This document shows positions 53,453-63,473 of a stretch of DNA of 64,000 bases, one piece after another. The first letter of the stretch is position 1; every line of letters starts with the position of its first letter. The stretch is from Desulfallas thermosapovorans DSM 6562 (lineage in GTDB: Bacteria; Bacillota; Desulfotomaculia; Desulfotomaculales; Desulfallaceae): positions 62,001-126,000 of the forward strand of contig NZ_VNHM01000003.1 of NCBI RefSeq assembly GCF_008124625.1, in the 5' to 3' direction. Under the pieces are notes generated by a model. That model saw only the letters and a list, made by a program, of their open reading frames with translations. It searched no databases and was not told the origin of the DNA. The position numbers were made by a program, and so were the translations under genes.

Positions 53453-55615
53453 TTAAATGCCGTCACTGTTCTTCTTAACCAGTAGCGCGTCCGCGGCCCG
53501 GACACCCTGTCCCGCGGGGTACACCAGCAGGGGGTTGATATCGATCTCCACTATTTCTTCTTTAAAATCCACAGCCAGGGCCGATACTTTGAGCAACACA
53601 TCCACCAGGGCATCAATGTCGGCCGCCGGGCGTCCCCTGAGACCCTGTAAGATACGCCCGCCCTTGAGCTCGGCCAGCATATCCCGGGCGTCCTGCCGGG
53701 TGATGGGGGCTACCCGGAAAGCCACATCTTCCAGCGCCTCCACAAATATCCCTCCCAGACCCACCATTACCGTGGGGCCGAAAACCGGGTCCTGCACCGC
53801 GCCCACAATCACTTCGGTGCCCGGCGGCAGCATTTCCTCCACCAGCACGCCCCGCACCCCGGCATCCGGGGCATAGCGCCGGGCACTGGCCGTTATTTCA
53901 GCAAAGGCGGCCACTAATTCCTCGTCCGAAGCAATATTTAACCGGACGGCCCCGGCCTCTGTTTTATGCTTGATTTGCGGCGCGTCCACCTTCATAACCA
54001 CCGGATAGCCTATCTCCCGGGCTGCTTGCAGGGCCTGTTCCGGGGTGGCCGCAGTTTTCCCCGCGGCCACCGGAACACCGCAGTGGGCCAGCAGGGCCTT
54101 GGACTCCCGCTCCCCAAAGGGGTGCTGTTGCAGCAACAGCCTCGCTTTATCCCGGTCATAGGCCGGCCGGTATGGCCCGGACTGAGCCTCATTCAGTCGT
54201 TTTTGCCGGGTTTGGGAGAATTGTACCAGCGAAGCCAGTGCCCGCACCGCCTGCACGGGTTCCTCTATGATGGGTATTCCGGCCTGTTTTAATATTTTAT
54301 AGGCATGCACGTTGGATTCATTGCCCTCGGAACACCAGGTGATCATAACCATGGGTTTACCGGTGCTATTATATACCTCGACGATATCACGGGCCATTTC
54401 TTCGGCCCGGGGGCCGGACAGGGCAAAAAAGGATAGTATAGAATGTATCCCGGGGTCCTTAACTATTGTTTCCAGACACTGTTTTAGCAATCCCGGGTCA
54501 TTCATTATTTGCCCGGTGATATCCACGGGATTTTGCGCCGAGGCAAACCCCGGCAGCATACTTTCCAGATGCTCCCGGTTTGGGGGCGATATTTCCGGCA
54601 CCACCAGCCCCAATTCATCACATTTATCCGCCATCAGCACCCCGGCCCCACCCGAGGTGCTTACTATACCCACCCGGTTACCTGCAGGCAGTTTACCACC
54701 GGCAAAAAGGTCCACCAGGGCCACCAATTCTTCCATACTGTCAATGCGTATAATACCGGTCTGGCGGAAAAAGGCATCGTAAACCCGGTCCGCACCGGCC
54801 AGCGACCCGGTATGGGAACTGGCGGCCCTGGCACCCACAGCGGATTTGCCCACTTTAATCAATATAACGGGCTTGCCCACCTGCAGGGCTTTCTCGGCAA
54901 CCCGGCGCAGTTTGGCGCCATCCTTGGCCCCTTCCATATAGCCGCCAATTACCCTGGTTTCCGGATCCGATAACATGTATTCCAAAAAATCGCTGAACTC
55001 CAGGCTGGCCTCATTGCCGACACTGACAAAATAATTAAAACCAACGCCCCGCTGGGTGGCCAGCATATAAATGACGGCACCGAAGGCCCCGCTCTGGGTG
55101 ATAAACCCCAGCAGCCGCGAAGATACCTGCCCCGCATGTATGGGCACCGTGGCAAAGGTGGCCATCACTCCGTTGGCGGCATTAAGCAAACCCAGGCAGT
55201 TGGGGCCGCACATTTTGATATTATATTCCCGGGCAATGGCTGCAATTTCCTGCTGCAGCGCTACCCCTTTAGTTCCCACTTCGGCAAAACCGGAGCTGAA
55301 AACCACTGCCGAGCGCACCCCCCTGACACCACAGGCCCGTAACATACCTGGTACACTGGCCGCCGCCACCGCAATGATGGCCATATCTATCTCCCCGGGG
55401 ACTTCATCCAGGGAAGAATAACATTTAATTCCGGCTATCTCGTTATATTTGGGATTAACGGGATAAATGCGCCCCCGGTAACCGTGCTTTAATAGAAGTT
55501 CCAAAGGACGGCCATTGGGTTTGCTAAAATCAGTGGAGGCACCGATCAGGGCAATGGATTGAGGATCAAAAAGCGGCTTTAATTCGTCAATTAACTGTTG
55601 GGCTGTTTGTGTCAA
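53453..55615 (-). CDS. ADP-forming acyl-CoA synthetase (acetate-CoA ligase), fused alpha-beta
   Basis: The 720-residue protein combines a CoA-binding domain (LIGASTDFSKPNGRPLELLL), a succinyl-CoA-ligase-like flavodoxin domain with the phospho-His block ARAASSHTGSLAGADRVYDA (near 262), and a C-terminal ATP-grasp domain (YPVVMKVDAPQIKHKTEAGA, GLGGIFVEALEDVAF). It interconverts acyl-CoA + ADP + Pi and acid + ATP, so it can yield ATP from acetyl-CoA. A TTG start with AGGAG 9 nt upstream is used. No downstream partner shares the transcript. Substrate range (acetate, propionate, others) is open. Confidence 0.9.
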   Translation of the reverse strand: MTQTAQQLIDELKPLFDPQSIALIGASTDFSKPNGRPLELLLKHGYRGRIYPVNPKYNEIAGIKCYSSLDEVPGEIDMAIIAVAAASVPGMLRACGVRGVRSAVVFSSGFAEVGTKGVALQQEIAAIAREYNIKMCGPNCLGLLNAANGVMATFATVPIHAGQVSSRLLGFITQSGAFGAVIYMLATQRGVGFNYFVSVGNEASLEFSDFLEYMLSDPETRVIGGYMEGAKDGAKLRRVAEKALQVGKPVILIKVGKSAVGARAASSHTGSLAGADRVYDAFFRQTGIIRIDSMEELVALVDLFAGGKLPAGNRVGIVSTSGGAGVLMADKCDELGLVVPEISPPNREHLESMLPGFASAQNPVDITGQIMNDPGLLKQCLETIVKDPGIHSILSFFALSGPRAEEMARDIVEVYNSTGKPMVMITWCSEGNESNVHAYKILKQAGIPIIEEPVQAVRALASLVQFSQTRQKRLNEAQSGPYRPAYDRDKARLLLQQHPFGERESKALLAHCGVPVAAGKTAATPEQALQAAREIGYPVVMKVDAPQIKHKTEAGAVRLNIASDEELVAAFAEITASARRYAPDAGVRGVLVEEMLPPGTEVIVGAVQDPVFGPTVMVGLGGIFVEALEDVAFRVAPITRQDARDMLAELKGGRILQGLRGRPAADIDALVDVLLKVSALAVDFKEEIVEIDINPLLVYPAGQGVRAADALLVKKNSDGI

Positions 55616-55865
55616 TGCAAATCACTCCTATATGCCTTTATTTGTATTGTTCCTTTGGGCATTGTTGGCGACCAAGTATGGGCTTTGGCCAGCCTCGAAT
55701 TATGCATAGTACAGGATTTCGAATATTTAGACAATAACGCGTTCGAATATTTAGATAATATCACGGGACCTATAGAAAAACAAGAAGTACCGGTTAATTG
55801 TTATCCATATAATGCAATATGTTGAAAAAAAACCTGTCATTTACCATCCCGCCTTTTAGACAGCA

Positions 55866-55890
55866 CAAAAAAGCCACCCCGGAGGGTGGT
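55866..55890 (-). terminator. Intrinsic terminator of the acyl-CoA ligase gene
   Basis: GCCACCC (55873-55879) pairs with GGGTGGT (55884-55890), with a T-run on the minus strand. The spacer to the next gene (55616-55865) holds only a short direct repeat, TTCGAATATTTAGA, twice. Confidence 0.75.
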
Positions 55891-55899
55891 TGCATTCAA

Positions 55900-57555
55900 T
55901 TATTTACCGGACTGCTCCAACTTCTTTAATTCCTCTTCCACCAGCTTGCGCCTTAAAAGCTTACCCACCGCCGACTTGGGCAGTTCTTGCCTGAACTCAA
56001 CCGCTTTGGGTGCTTTATAAGGAGCCAGCCTTTCCCGGCAAAAGGCAATCAGTTCCTGTTCCGTAGCAGTCTGGCCTTCCTTCAATACCACATAAGCCTT
56101 CACCGTCTCCCCGCGGTAGGCGTCCGGCACACCGGCCACCACCGCTTCCTGTACCTTGGCATGTTCAAACAAAACCTCTTCCACTTCCCGGGGATAAATA
56201 TTATAACCACCGGCAATAATCAGATCCTTTTTCCGGTCCACGATATAAAAATACCCGTCTTCATCCATTCTGGCCATATCTCCGGTATACAGCCAGCCGT
56301 TTTTCAGGGTTTGGGCGGTTTGCTCGGGCCGGTTCCAGTAACCCGCCATTACCTGGGGACCTTGGATCACCAGTTCCCCCACTTCGCCCACGGGCAGCAC
56401 CCGGGTGCCGGTTTCGATATCCACCACCGCAGCGTGGGTCCCCGGGTAGGGCACCCCTATGGAACCCCGTTTGTTCGGGCCAAATTCGGGATTGCAGTGG
56501 GTCACCGGTGATGATTCGGACAGCCCGTATCCTTCGGTCATTGTTGAGCCGGTGCCCTCCAACAGTTTGTCAAAGCTGTACCCTATTTCAAGGGGCAGCG
56601 GCCCACCCCCGGAATTATAAGCCATTACACTGGCGTAATCCTTATAATCCTTAAATTCCGGGCTGTTTAACATGGCCACAAACATGGTGGGTACCCCGGG
56701 GAAAAAGGTGGGCTTATACTGGCTAATCAGTTGGGCTATTTCCCCGGGCACGAACCGGGGCACCAGAAGCATGGTGGTAGCTGACGCCACAGCCAGGTTC
56801 ATACAACAGGTCATACCATAAACATGGAAAAAGGGCAGCACACTCATAATTAACTGTTTCTTTGCATCGTTATTAAAAAAATGGTTGGTTTGCATGGAGT
56901 TGGCGTACAGGTTCAAATGGGTCAGCATGGCCCCTTTGGACACGCCGGTGGTGCCGCCGGTATACTGCAGCACTGCCAAATCCCGCGCCGGGTCTATTTC
57001 CACCGCCGGGGCCGGGGTTCTGTCCACCGCGTAAAGGTCCGGAAACCAAATTGTATCACCGGGCAACGCTTCGGGCTTGCCGGTAAACCCGGTTAATAAA
57101 ACCTTCTCCAGGGGCGTATTGTCCCGCACGTTTTTAACCCGGGGATATAAATCAACCAGGGTTATAATCATCTTGGAGCCCGAGTCGTTTACCTGGTGTT
57201 CAATTTCCCTTTCCACATACATGGGATTGGTGTTTACCACTATGCCCCCCAGGCTCATGGCGGCATAATAAGCAAATACAAAGTCGGGACAGTTGGGCAG
57301 CATAAGCGCGACTCTATCACCCTTGCGCAGGCCCAGTTCGTAAAGGGCCGCTGCTACCCTGACCACACAGCCGGCTAACTGGGCATAGGTTACTTTATGC
57401 CCGTAAAATATCATGGCGGTTTTTTCCGGGTTTTTCCTGGCCGAATCAAATACCAGGGTATGTAATGGCTTTGGTTCAATATTGATTTGCCAGTCTACCC
57501 CTCCCGATTCGTAGATTTTTAAGTATGGTTTAGGAAAGTTTAACAAACGCGACAC
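55900..57555 (-). CDS. Long-chain fatty-acid-CoA ligase (AMP-forming)
   Basis: The 551-residue ANL-superfamily enzyme has the phosphate loop LQYTGGTTGVSKGAMLTHLN (near 196), EGYGLSESSPVTHCNP (near 340), GWLYTGDMARMDEDGYFYIV (near 420) and DRKKDLIIAGGYNIYPREVE. The catalytic Lys is in ELPKSAVGKLLRRKL at the C-terminus. It activates fatty acids to acyl-CoA via acyl-AMP. GTG 57555 is the longest start; TTG 57546, with GGGGG 8 nt upstream, may be the real one. It is transcribed alone. Confidence 0.9.
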   Translation of the reverse strand: MSRLLNFPKPYLKIYESGGVDWQINIEPKPLHTLVFDSARKNPEKTAMIFYGHKVTYAQLAGCVVRVAAALYELGLRKGDRVALMLPNCPDFVFAYYAAMSLGGIVVNTNPMYVEREIEHQVNDSGSKMIITLVDLYPRVKNVRDNTPLEKVLLTGFTGKPEALPGDTIWFPDLYAVDRTPAPAVEIDPARDLAVLQYTGGTTGVSKGAMLTHLNLYANSMQTNHFFNNDAKKQLIMSVLPFFHVYGMTCCMNLAVASATTMLLVPRFVPGEIAQLISQYKPTFFPGVPTMFVAMLNSPEFKDYKDYASVMAYNSGGGPLPLEIGYSFDKLLEGTGSTMTEGYGLSESSPVTHCNPEFGPNKRGSIGVPYPGTHAAVVDIETGTRVLPVGEVGELVIQGPQVMAGYWNRPEQTAQTLKNGWLYTGDMARMDEDGYFYIVDRKKDLIIAGGYNIYPREVEEVLFEHAKVQEAVVAGVPDAYRGETVKAYVVLKEGQTATEQELIAFCRERLAPYKAPKAVEFRQELPKSAVGKLLRRKLVEEELKKLEQSGK

Positions 57556-57743
57556 CCCCAGTTTTTGTTTTTGACCACTCTAGTTATCTATATTGTTAGA
57601 ATATTATATCTAATCCGAAATTTAAAAACAATAGAAATATTTAAAACTTGGAATAATTTTCAGGCCAATATAACAGTTCACATTAAACCACCCGATTCCA
57701 CCTAGCCGGGTTGCCTGGTATACCCTGCGCAACCGGAACAAAA

Positions 57744-57772
57744 AGCCGGGCGTCAAGCAAAAACGTCCGGCT
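57744..57772 (-). terminator. Intrinsic terminator of the DUF362 gene
   Basis: AGCCGGGCGT pairs with ACGTCCGGCT with one mismatch; on the minus strand TTTTTGTT follows. The rest of 57556-57878 is AT-rich and shows no gene. Confidence 0.75.
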
Positions 57773-57878
57773 CCCCTTTATACAACTTTATACAACTTGT
57801 AGTTAATTGCTGATTTGTTCTTTAGTGTGCCAGCGTCTTGACCACACCACTAATCCAATACAATCAATTAAATGAAGT

Positions 57879-59171
57879 CTATATACTGTACAGTCCCATA
57901 TCAAATCCATCCCCGGCTTTGTAGCGGTGGTAAATATAGTGGCGATACTTTACATACTCATTATAATCACACATAATGCCCTCTTCCCGCATCATTTGTT
58001 CAAATTCCTTCAAGTCGGGCGGGCATCCTTTAATGGCAATGGCCTTTTTAATGTTGGGGTTGTCTTTATTCAGTGCACAGGCGCAGCGGCCAAAGAGTAC
58101 TGTTTTGTCGAAGCCCGGGGAGGCCTTCTGCACTTTGCCGCTGACCACTTCCACGTTGGGGAAGGGCTCACCCTTATATGCCGACATAAGCATAATAAGC
58201 AGGGGATTGAATAACATGGAGCAGCCCGTACACATGGTATTATCGTACTTGCGCACCGCCAAACCCTTAATGCCGCGTTTGGCATAACCCAAAGGGCCTG
58301 TGTCGCCGGGAGTCCATTCCCAGTCGTAATCCAGGAATTTAGCGCAGGCGGCCACATCTTCCCCTTGCACATCGATATCAGCCAGGTTGATACTGCCGCC
58401 GCTGCGTTTGGCGAAGTAAACAAGGTGCTCAACATCCGATGCGCTGTAACCCAAAAGGGCGGCCCCCACCACATCGGCGGCCAGGGGGTCCTTGGAAGCC
58501 ACCAGCAGGTTCAGCCGCTCGGCCTTACCGGTGGGTCCGGGTCCCTTGGCGATGCCGAATACGCCGTCTATAATGGTAAGAGCCACCGGAAGCTTTTCGA
58601 TTATATGCGGGAAGGTATGATTAAGGTCGTTTTGGGCCCCGTGACAGAACATTTTGGATTTGCGGTTCAGACAGCCCTTCAGGTTTTTAATACCCAGGGA
58701 AACTTTGGTCTGGTTGTGGGTTTTGAGCACCGGCACGTTGATAATTTTATCCGCCTCCAGCGCCTTCTCCGCCAGTGACAGCTCAAAACCACCGCAGTCC
58801 ACCTTAACAAATTTTTCTTCGTTAAAGTCCACCAGTTTTACGCCGTACTGCTCCTTTAATTTTTGGTAGCCCAGCACCTTGAACATGGCTTGACCCACAG
58901 TTTTAGGTACCATTAACGGGGCTTCCCCGATGGTCAGGTCGGTAAAACCCTCCTCGGCCAGGATACGTACCAGGGCGGCCATAACCGCCGATGTGGTCAC
59001 CACCCCATAAGGGGGAAATGGCAAATCAAAATCCCAGGACACCAGGTTGGGCTTGATCAGTATTTTATCTTCCTTGCTGAACCCTTTTAGCCCCTCGCTT
59101 AAGTCCAGCGATTGGCGCAATGATTGATACGGGTCATTAAACTTGACTACGGAAACAACCGGTTTAGACAT
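57879..59171 (-). CDS. DUF362 domain protein
   Basis: The protein of about 430 residues is a DUF362 member: ILIKPNLVSWDFDLPFPPYG and GEAPLMVPKTVGQAMFKVLG lead into INVPVLKTHNQTKVSLGIKN and LKGCLNRKSKMFCHG. The C-terminal part has scattered Cys (MCTGCSMLFNP, FGRCACALNKDNP, KGCPPDLKEF) that could bind an Fe-S cluster. The function is not known. ATG 59171 (MSKPVVSVVKFND) is chosen, with GGAGG about 15 nt upstream; the longer frame to 59222 lacks a site. It lies between acyl-CoA ligase and MaoC-like genes. Confidence 0.8.
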   Translation of the reverse strand: MSKPVVSVVKFNDPYQSLRQSLDLSEGLKGFSKEDKILIKPNLVSWDFDLPFPPYGVVTTSAVMAALVRILAEEGFTDLTIGEAPLMVPKTVGQAMFKVLGYQKLKEQYGVKLVDFNEEKFVKVDCGGFELSLAEKALEADKIINVPVLKTHNQTKVSLGIKNLKGCLNRKSKMFCHGAQNDLNHTFPHIIEKLPVALTIIDGVFGIAKGPGPTGKAERLNLLVASKDPLAADVVGAALLGYSASDVEHLVYFAKRSGGSINLADIDVQGEDVAACAKFLDYDWEWTPGDTGPLGYAKRGIKGLAVRKYDNTMCTGCSMLFNPLLIMLMSAYKGEPFPNVEVVSGKVQKASPGFDKTVLFGRCACALNKDNPNIKKAIAIKGCPPDLKEFEQMMREEGIMCDYNEYVKYRHYIYHRYKAGDGFDMGLYSI

Positions 59172-59265
59172 TATGATATATGTACACCTCCATAAAATAC
59201 TCCCTAAAAGTAATCTAAACATATATTTATTAATTCTAATAAATCTATTTATTTTTTCTTAATGT

Positions 59266-59703
59266 CTAACCTGTTCTTTTTTTGAGCAACAGCCGTAATA
59301 CTGCCACCGCCACAACTTGACCGCGCTGGTTTTTAATCTCCTGTTTGATATCAACCACTCCGCTGTCCGGCCCTTTATCCTGTTTGCCCACCACCTCCAA
59401 CTCCGCGTGAATAGTGTCACCGATAAAGGTGGGGGCGGTAAAGCGCACTTTATCCATACCATAAAAGGCAATTACCGTTCCTCCCGAAAGATCCCAAAAA
59501 CCTGAAGACACCGAAAGCACCAGTAACCCGTGGGCAATCCTCTGCCCAAAGGAAGTTTCGGCCGCCCATTCCCGGTCCGTGTGCAGCTGATACCAGTCAC
59601 CACTGAAGGCGGCAAACATTACGATATCAGTTTCCGTTATGGTTCGTCCCCGGGACACCCAGCGATCGCCAACCTTTAAATCATCAAAATAATTGCTGAG
59701 CAT
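59266..59703 (-). CDS. MaoC-like (R)-specific enoyl-CoA hydratase-type protein
   Basis: The 145-residue hot-dog-fold protein has VSRGRTITETDIVMFAAFSG and TSFGQRIAHGLLVLSVSSGF, where Asp and His of the hydratase-2 motif would act on acyl-CoA. It probably hydrates enoyl-CoA or acts as a related dehydratase. GGGGGA precedes the ATG. It lies 94 bp before the DUF362 gene and may be co-transcribed with it. Confidence 0.85.
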   Translation of the reverse strand: MLSNYFDDLKVGDRWVSRGRTITETDIVMFAAFSGDWYQLHTDREWAAETSFGQRIAHGLLVLSVSSGFWDLSGGTVIAFYGMDKVRFTAPTFIGDTIHAELEVVGKQDKGPDSGVVDIKQEIKNQRGQVVAVAVLRLLLKKRTG

Positions 59704-59794
59704 TTAAATTCCCCCTCATTACAGAGGTTGTTCGAAAATTTCGGGCGAGATCCACTTATAATCTCCCCGGGCCGGCTTTTGCGGTGCTTACGCA

Positions 59795-59855
59795 GGTGCC
59801 AGGTGTTCCCGGGGTTGAAAGATTTAATCTTTCAACCCCGGGAACACCTGGCACC
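59795..59855. repeat. 61-bp perfect palindrome (30-bp arms)
   Basis: GGTGCCAGGTGTTCCCGGGG continues to GAAAGATT (59824), one central T, then the exact reverse complement to 59855. There is no T-run after either arm, so it is not a typical terminator. It sits in the 341-bp gap between the MaoC-like and DUF134 genes, directly next to dispersed repeat copy B (59756-59803). Nothing else was seen in this gap. Confidence 0.95.
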
Positions 59856-60044
59856 AAGCCTTTTTTTCAAACAAACCTTTACAGTTAGGTAAATACTAGA
59901 TTATTTGTGATTAAATAAACTGTTTTATATGAATATTTTATTAATTACAATTGCCACAATACCATAATTATACAACAAGTTGCCCGGCAATGTATAGAAT
60001 CTGGAAATGGTAGAAGTGGACGGGACCCCTGATAAATGCAGCTG

Positions 60045-60521
60045 TTAGTTATCCTGGTTATTACCCCGGCCTAATTTTTTCGCATGACAGCCATAAGGGC
60101 GGCCATCTTTGTTCACCCTGGACACATCACCGCTCTGGCACTGAGGGCAGGTTATCTCGGAGCCTCGGGGCCCCACACCGCAGGGCAACTCCCACTGGTG
60201 GTCACAGTCAAAGCATTTAAAGTGGCGAACCACCATTTCAAAGTGACCTCCCTCCACACGGATAGCTTTTCCTTCCACCAGGGCTACGGCAACCTTGCCC
60301 CGGGCAGAGGAAAGTATACGGTGATAGGTCGGGCGGGATACACCCATTTTTTCAGCACAGCCCTCCTGCTCTAAACCAAGTAGATCCTTTAGCCTGATGG
60401 CTTCTAATTCCTCCACCGTGAGCTGTACAACATCCAGTTCACTTACCGGTATACCTGCGGGTTTAAAAAAAGTCAGCTCGGGCATAAACTCAACCCGGCG
60501 ACATTTAGGCGGTCTGGACAT
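60045..60521 (-). CDS. DUF134 family DNA-binding protein
   Basis: The protein of about 158 residues starts MSRPPKCRRVEFMPELTFFK, the conserved DUF134 beginning. A sigma-factor-like helix-turn-helix follows (LEQEGCAEKMGVSRPTYHRI, near 64), and a Cys-rich C-terminal segment (FKCFDCDHQWELPCG, ITCPQCQSGDV) forms a probable zinc ribbon. It may regulate metal or redox genes; the target is unknown. ATG 60521 has GAGGAG at 9 nt, better than the longer frame to 60560. Confidence 0.85.
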   Translation of the reverse strand: MSRPPKCRRVEFMPELTFFKPAGIPVSELDVVQLTVEELEAIRLKDLLGLEQEGCAEKMGVSRPTYHRILSSARGKVAVALVEGKAIRVEGGHFEMVVRHFKCFDCDHQWELPCGVGPRGSEITCPQCQSGDVSRVNKDGRPYGCHAKKLGRGNNQDN

Positions 60522-60760
60522 ATTAATGCACTCCTCATATATCAAATAATGGGATTTCACCCGATGCAGTCAGGCTTTGCTTCCACAAAAGTTCCATTTG
60601 CGAAAAAGTTCTATATGCAATAGCATTTCTCCTGCCGCGGGGATTGTTAAATATCTTACTTATTTTTATTATAATATATAATTATGACTAAATGCCACCA
60701 TGACCTGATTTTATATGTGAATTTTTTAATAAAACCCAAGCCGGTACAGCGATGTAAAAA

Positions 60761-60789
60761 AAAAAGACCCCCACCGGGGGAGTCTTTTT
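60761..60789 (-). terminator. Intrinsic terminator of fhs
   Basis: AAAAAGACCCCC and GGGGGAGTCTTTTT form a stem with one bulge, flanked on the minus strand by a run of ten T. Confidence 0.85.
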
Positions 60790-60804
60790 CAGCTATATGC
60801 TTTA

Positions 60805-62565
60805 TTAGAATAAGCCCAGCACTTTGCCGGTTTCGGTGTCCACATCGATTCTCCGGTAAGCCGGGTCGGAGCTGGTACCGGGCATCAGGCTGATGGTACC
60901 GGTCATGGGGCACAGGAACTTGGCACCGGCGAAGATCAGCACGTCGCGCACCGGTAATATCCATCCCTTGGGCACACCCTTGAGGGTGGGATCATGGGAC
61001 AAGCTCAGGTGTGTTTTAACCATCATGGTGGCGAAATCTTTATACTCGGGATTTTCTTCAAAGGCCTTGGCCTTGGCTTCGGCTTCCGGTGTCCAGCTTA
61101 CGCCGTCAGCACCGTAGACTTCCTTGGCAATGACTTCCACCCTCTGGCGCAGAGGCATTTCCAGCGGGTACAGGAACTTGAAGTTGACTTCATCGTTGCA
61201 GGCATCGATAACTGCATCAGCCAGCTCCAGGGCACCGTCGCCACCCTTGAGCCAGTGCTCGGATACGGCACAACGAGCCCCGGCTGCTTCGGCGGCACGG
61301 CGTACCGCCGCGATTTCATCCTTGGTATCGGTATGGAAGGAGTTAATGCAAACCACCGGGTTGATACCGGCTTTGCGGATGGTGTTGATGTGGTGCACCA
61401 TGTTCTCGCAGCCCTTTTCAACCAGCTCGACGTTTTCCTTAACATATTCCTCGGGCAGCGGGCGACCGGCAACAACTTTGGGGCCGCCACCGTGCATCTT
61501 GAGGGCCCGGATAGTAGCGGTGAGCACGGAAACATTGGGTATATGCCCGCTGAAGCGGCACTTGACGTTCCAGAACTTCTCAAATCCGATGTCAGCGGCG
61601 AATCCGCTCTCGGTAACGTGATAGTCAAACATTTTCAGACCAATGCGGTCGGCGATGATGGAGGATTGGCCGATGGCAATGTTGGCGAATGGGCCGGCGT
61701 GTACCAGTACGGGCTGGTATTCGGCAGTGCTCATCAGGGTCGGGTTAATGGCGTTACGCATAAAAGCGGTCATGGCACCGGCCACTTCCAGGTCGGAGGT
61801 GGTTACGGGGTTGCCCTTCTTGTCATAAGCCACGATGATCTTGCCAATGCGTTCCCGCATGTCTTTTAGATCCCGGGCCACGGCCAGGATGGCCATAATT
61901 TCGGAGCTCACAGCAATACCGAACTTGGACTGCATCATGTAGCCGTCCATCCGGCCGCCGATACCGATAATGATGTTCCGGAGGGCCTGGGCACAGAAGT
62001 CGATAATCCAGCCCATCTCTACCCGGGTGGGATCGATATCCAGGCGGCGCAGGTTCCGCTTGGCCAGTTCGGCATCGTCATAGTTTCTTTCGTGTTGCAT
62101 CCTGGCGGTGAGGGCCACCATGGCCAGGTTGTGGGCGTTCATAATATCGTTCAGGTCACCGGTGAGGCCGAGGGAGAATTCGGTCATGGGAATAGCCAGC
62201 GCGTTGCCGCCGCCGGCAGCGGTGCCCTTGATGTTCATGGTGGGGCCGCCGGAGGGCTGGCGAATAGCCGCACCTACGTTCATGCCGCGTTTACCAAGGC
62301 CTTCCACCAAACCCATGGATGTGGTGGTCTTACCTTCACCCAGCGGGGTGGGGGTAATGGCGGTAACTTCGATGAATTTGCCATCGGGCTTGTCTTTTAA
62401 ACGGTCAATAATCTTCATGAAGTCCAGCTTGCAGATTCTGCCGTAAGGAATAACCTCATCCTTCTGCAAGTTCAGCTTCTCTCGCCACTCGTCGGGCGTG
62501 GGCATATTTTTCTCCGCCAGTTCGGCGATTTCAAAATCCTTTAATTTAGTTGCATCGTATGCCAA
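60805..62565 (-). CDS. fhs: Formate-tetrahydrofolate ligase
   Basis: The 586-residue protein has the P-loop [20 protein letters not shown] (near 72), [20 protein letters not shown] (near 102) and GMNVGAAI, the FTHFS signatures. It is about 30 residues longer than the acetogen enzyme; an N-terminal extension is common in Desulfotomaculum relatives. It makes 10-formyl-tetrahydrofolate from formate and ATP in the Wood-Ljungdahl methyl branch or for purine synthesis. A TTG start follows GAGGAGAGG. It is monocistronic with its own terminator. Confidence 0.97.
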   Translation of the reverse strand: MAYDATKLKDFEIAELAEKNMPTPDEWREKLNLQKDEVIPYGRICKLDFMKIIDRLKDKPDGKFIEVTAITPTPLGEGKTTTSMGLVEGLGKRGMNVGAAIRQPSGGPTMNIKGTAAGGGNALAIPMTEFSLGLTGDLNDIMNAHNLAMVALTARMQHERNYDDAELAKRNLRRLDIDPTRVEMGWIIDFCAQALRNIIIGIGGRMDGYMMQSKFGIAVSSEIMAILAVARDLKDMRERIGKIIVAYDKKGNPVTTSDLEVAGAMTAFMRNAINPTLMSTAEYQPVLVHAGPFANIAIGQSSIIADRIGLKMFDYHVTESGFAADIGFEKFWNVKCRFSGHIPNVSVLTATIRALKMHGGGPKVVAGRPLPEEYVKENVELVEKGCENMVHHINTIRKAGINPVVCINSFHTDTKDEIAAVRRAAEAAGARCAVSEHWLKGGDGALELADAVIDACNDEVNFKFLYPLEMPLRQRVEVIAKEVYGADGVSWTPEAEAKAKAFEENPEYKDFATMMVKTHLSLSHDPTLKGVPKGWILPVRDVLIFAGAKFLCPMTGTISLMPGTSSDPAYRRIDVDTETGKVLGLF

Positions 62566-62756
62566 TTTTTTCCTCTCCTCTCGATTAATCCTTTTTCAAC
62601 CTGATTGATTCTCTGTTACTAACCCCCCTGTAAACCCCCTTTACTATGATTGTTTTTTTACAAGTATTGGGCAATAACCGCAATACTCTGACAATAACAG
62701 AAAAAACAACAGCGGGATACTGCTTTTTATGTTGCTGAAAATTTAATAAAATTATA

Positions 62757-63155
62757 CTATTTTTTGGCGGCCACCCGCTGCAGAAAGCTATCCGCCCGGA
62801 CGATGAACCGCTGGTGAGTTCCCCGCCCAACCAATTCCATTTCATCATAGGCCTCCACTTCAAAAAGCAGTCGCCGCCCGTCCACTTCCAGCAACCTGGA
62901 CTGGGCCCGTACACGACCACCCACAGGGGTGGCGGCGATGTGCTCCACCTCCACCTTGATACCCACGGTGGTATAACCCCGGGGCAGCAGTGGATCTACG
63001 GAGCTTAAGGCAGCCTTTTCCATTAAACCAATCATGGCGGGAGTAGCAAACACGTTAATATCACCGCTGCCATAGGCAATGGCGGTGTTTCCCTCATTAA
63101 CTTCCGCTTGAGCCGTACCGGTTAAGCCGGGGCTAATTTGACCGGTTAAAGACAA
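62757..63155 (-). CDS. FlK-like hot-dog thioesterase
   Basis: The 132-residue protein has the FlK-type pattern VFATPAMIGLMEKAALSSVD (catalytic Thr/Glu region, near 35) and TTVGIKVEVEHIAATPVGGR with the conserved His. Such proteins hydrolyse small acyl-CoA thioesters; fluoroacetyl-CoA is the substrate only in the namesake. A TTG start follows GAGGTG. It lies 191 bp upstream of fhs, transcribed in the same direction. Confidence 0.85.
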   Translation of the reverse strand: MSLTGQISPGLTGTAQAEVNEGNTAIAYGSGDINVFATPAMIGLMEKAALSSVDPLLPRGYTTVGIKVEVEHIAATPVGGRVRAQSRLLEVDGRRLLFEVEAYDEMELVGRGTHQRFIVRADSFLQRVAAKK

Positions 63156-63237
63156 CAGGTATCACCTCAACTTTGCAGCGAGTTCTTAATTCAGACAGGA
63201 ATTCTTTTACTCCATCTGAATTTTAGAACTGCAAATG

Positions 63238-63284
63238 CATGACTTGGCTGGCGTTTGACTCCCCCATGTAGAGGCGGGAAACTT
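63238..63284. repeat. Palindromic dispersed repeat, copy 2
   Basis: CATGACTTGGCTGGCGT is followed by ACTCCCCCATGTAGAGGCGGGA, matching the repeat at 29002-29050 in order and spacing, though the stem is less perfect here. In the same gap GTTCTTAATTCAGA (63182-63195) and TCTGAATTTTAGAAC (63214-63228) form an imperfect stem. The remaining sequence of 63156-63445 shows no gene. Confidence 0.5.
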
Positions 63285-63445
63285 ACGCCGGTAGTTCTTA
63301 TAATACGGCTTTTGTAATGTTGGAACTACCAGTCCTTCGGGTTAGCCAGATTAAATGGAATTTATTCTACATAAGTGACTTTATTTCCTGCTAAAAAGAA
63401 TCTTGCATTATTAATTTCATAAATTTTTCTTCTTTTCCCCAAAGC

Positions 63446-63473
63446 AAAAAGCGGCCCCTGGAGGCCGCTTTTT
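63446..63473 (-). terminator. Intrinsic terminator of ndk
   Basis: AAAAAGCGGCC (63446-63456) pairs with GGCCGCTTTTT (63463-63473); it overlaps the ndk stop codon by two bases. Confidence 0.85.

Noticed and set aside
55598-55825. 75-codon plus-strand frame between the acyl-CoA synthetase and ligase genes
   Set aside because: It starts inside the opposite gene's start region, has no ribosome site, and its internal FEYLDN repeat only reflects a DNA repeat.
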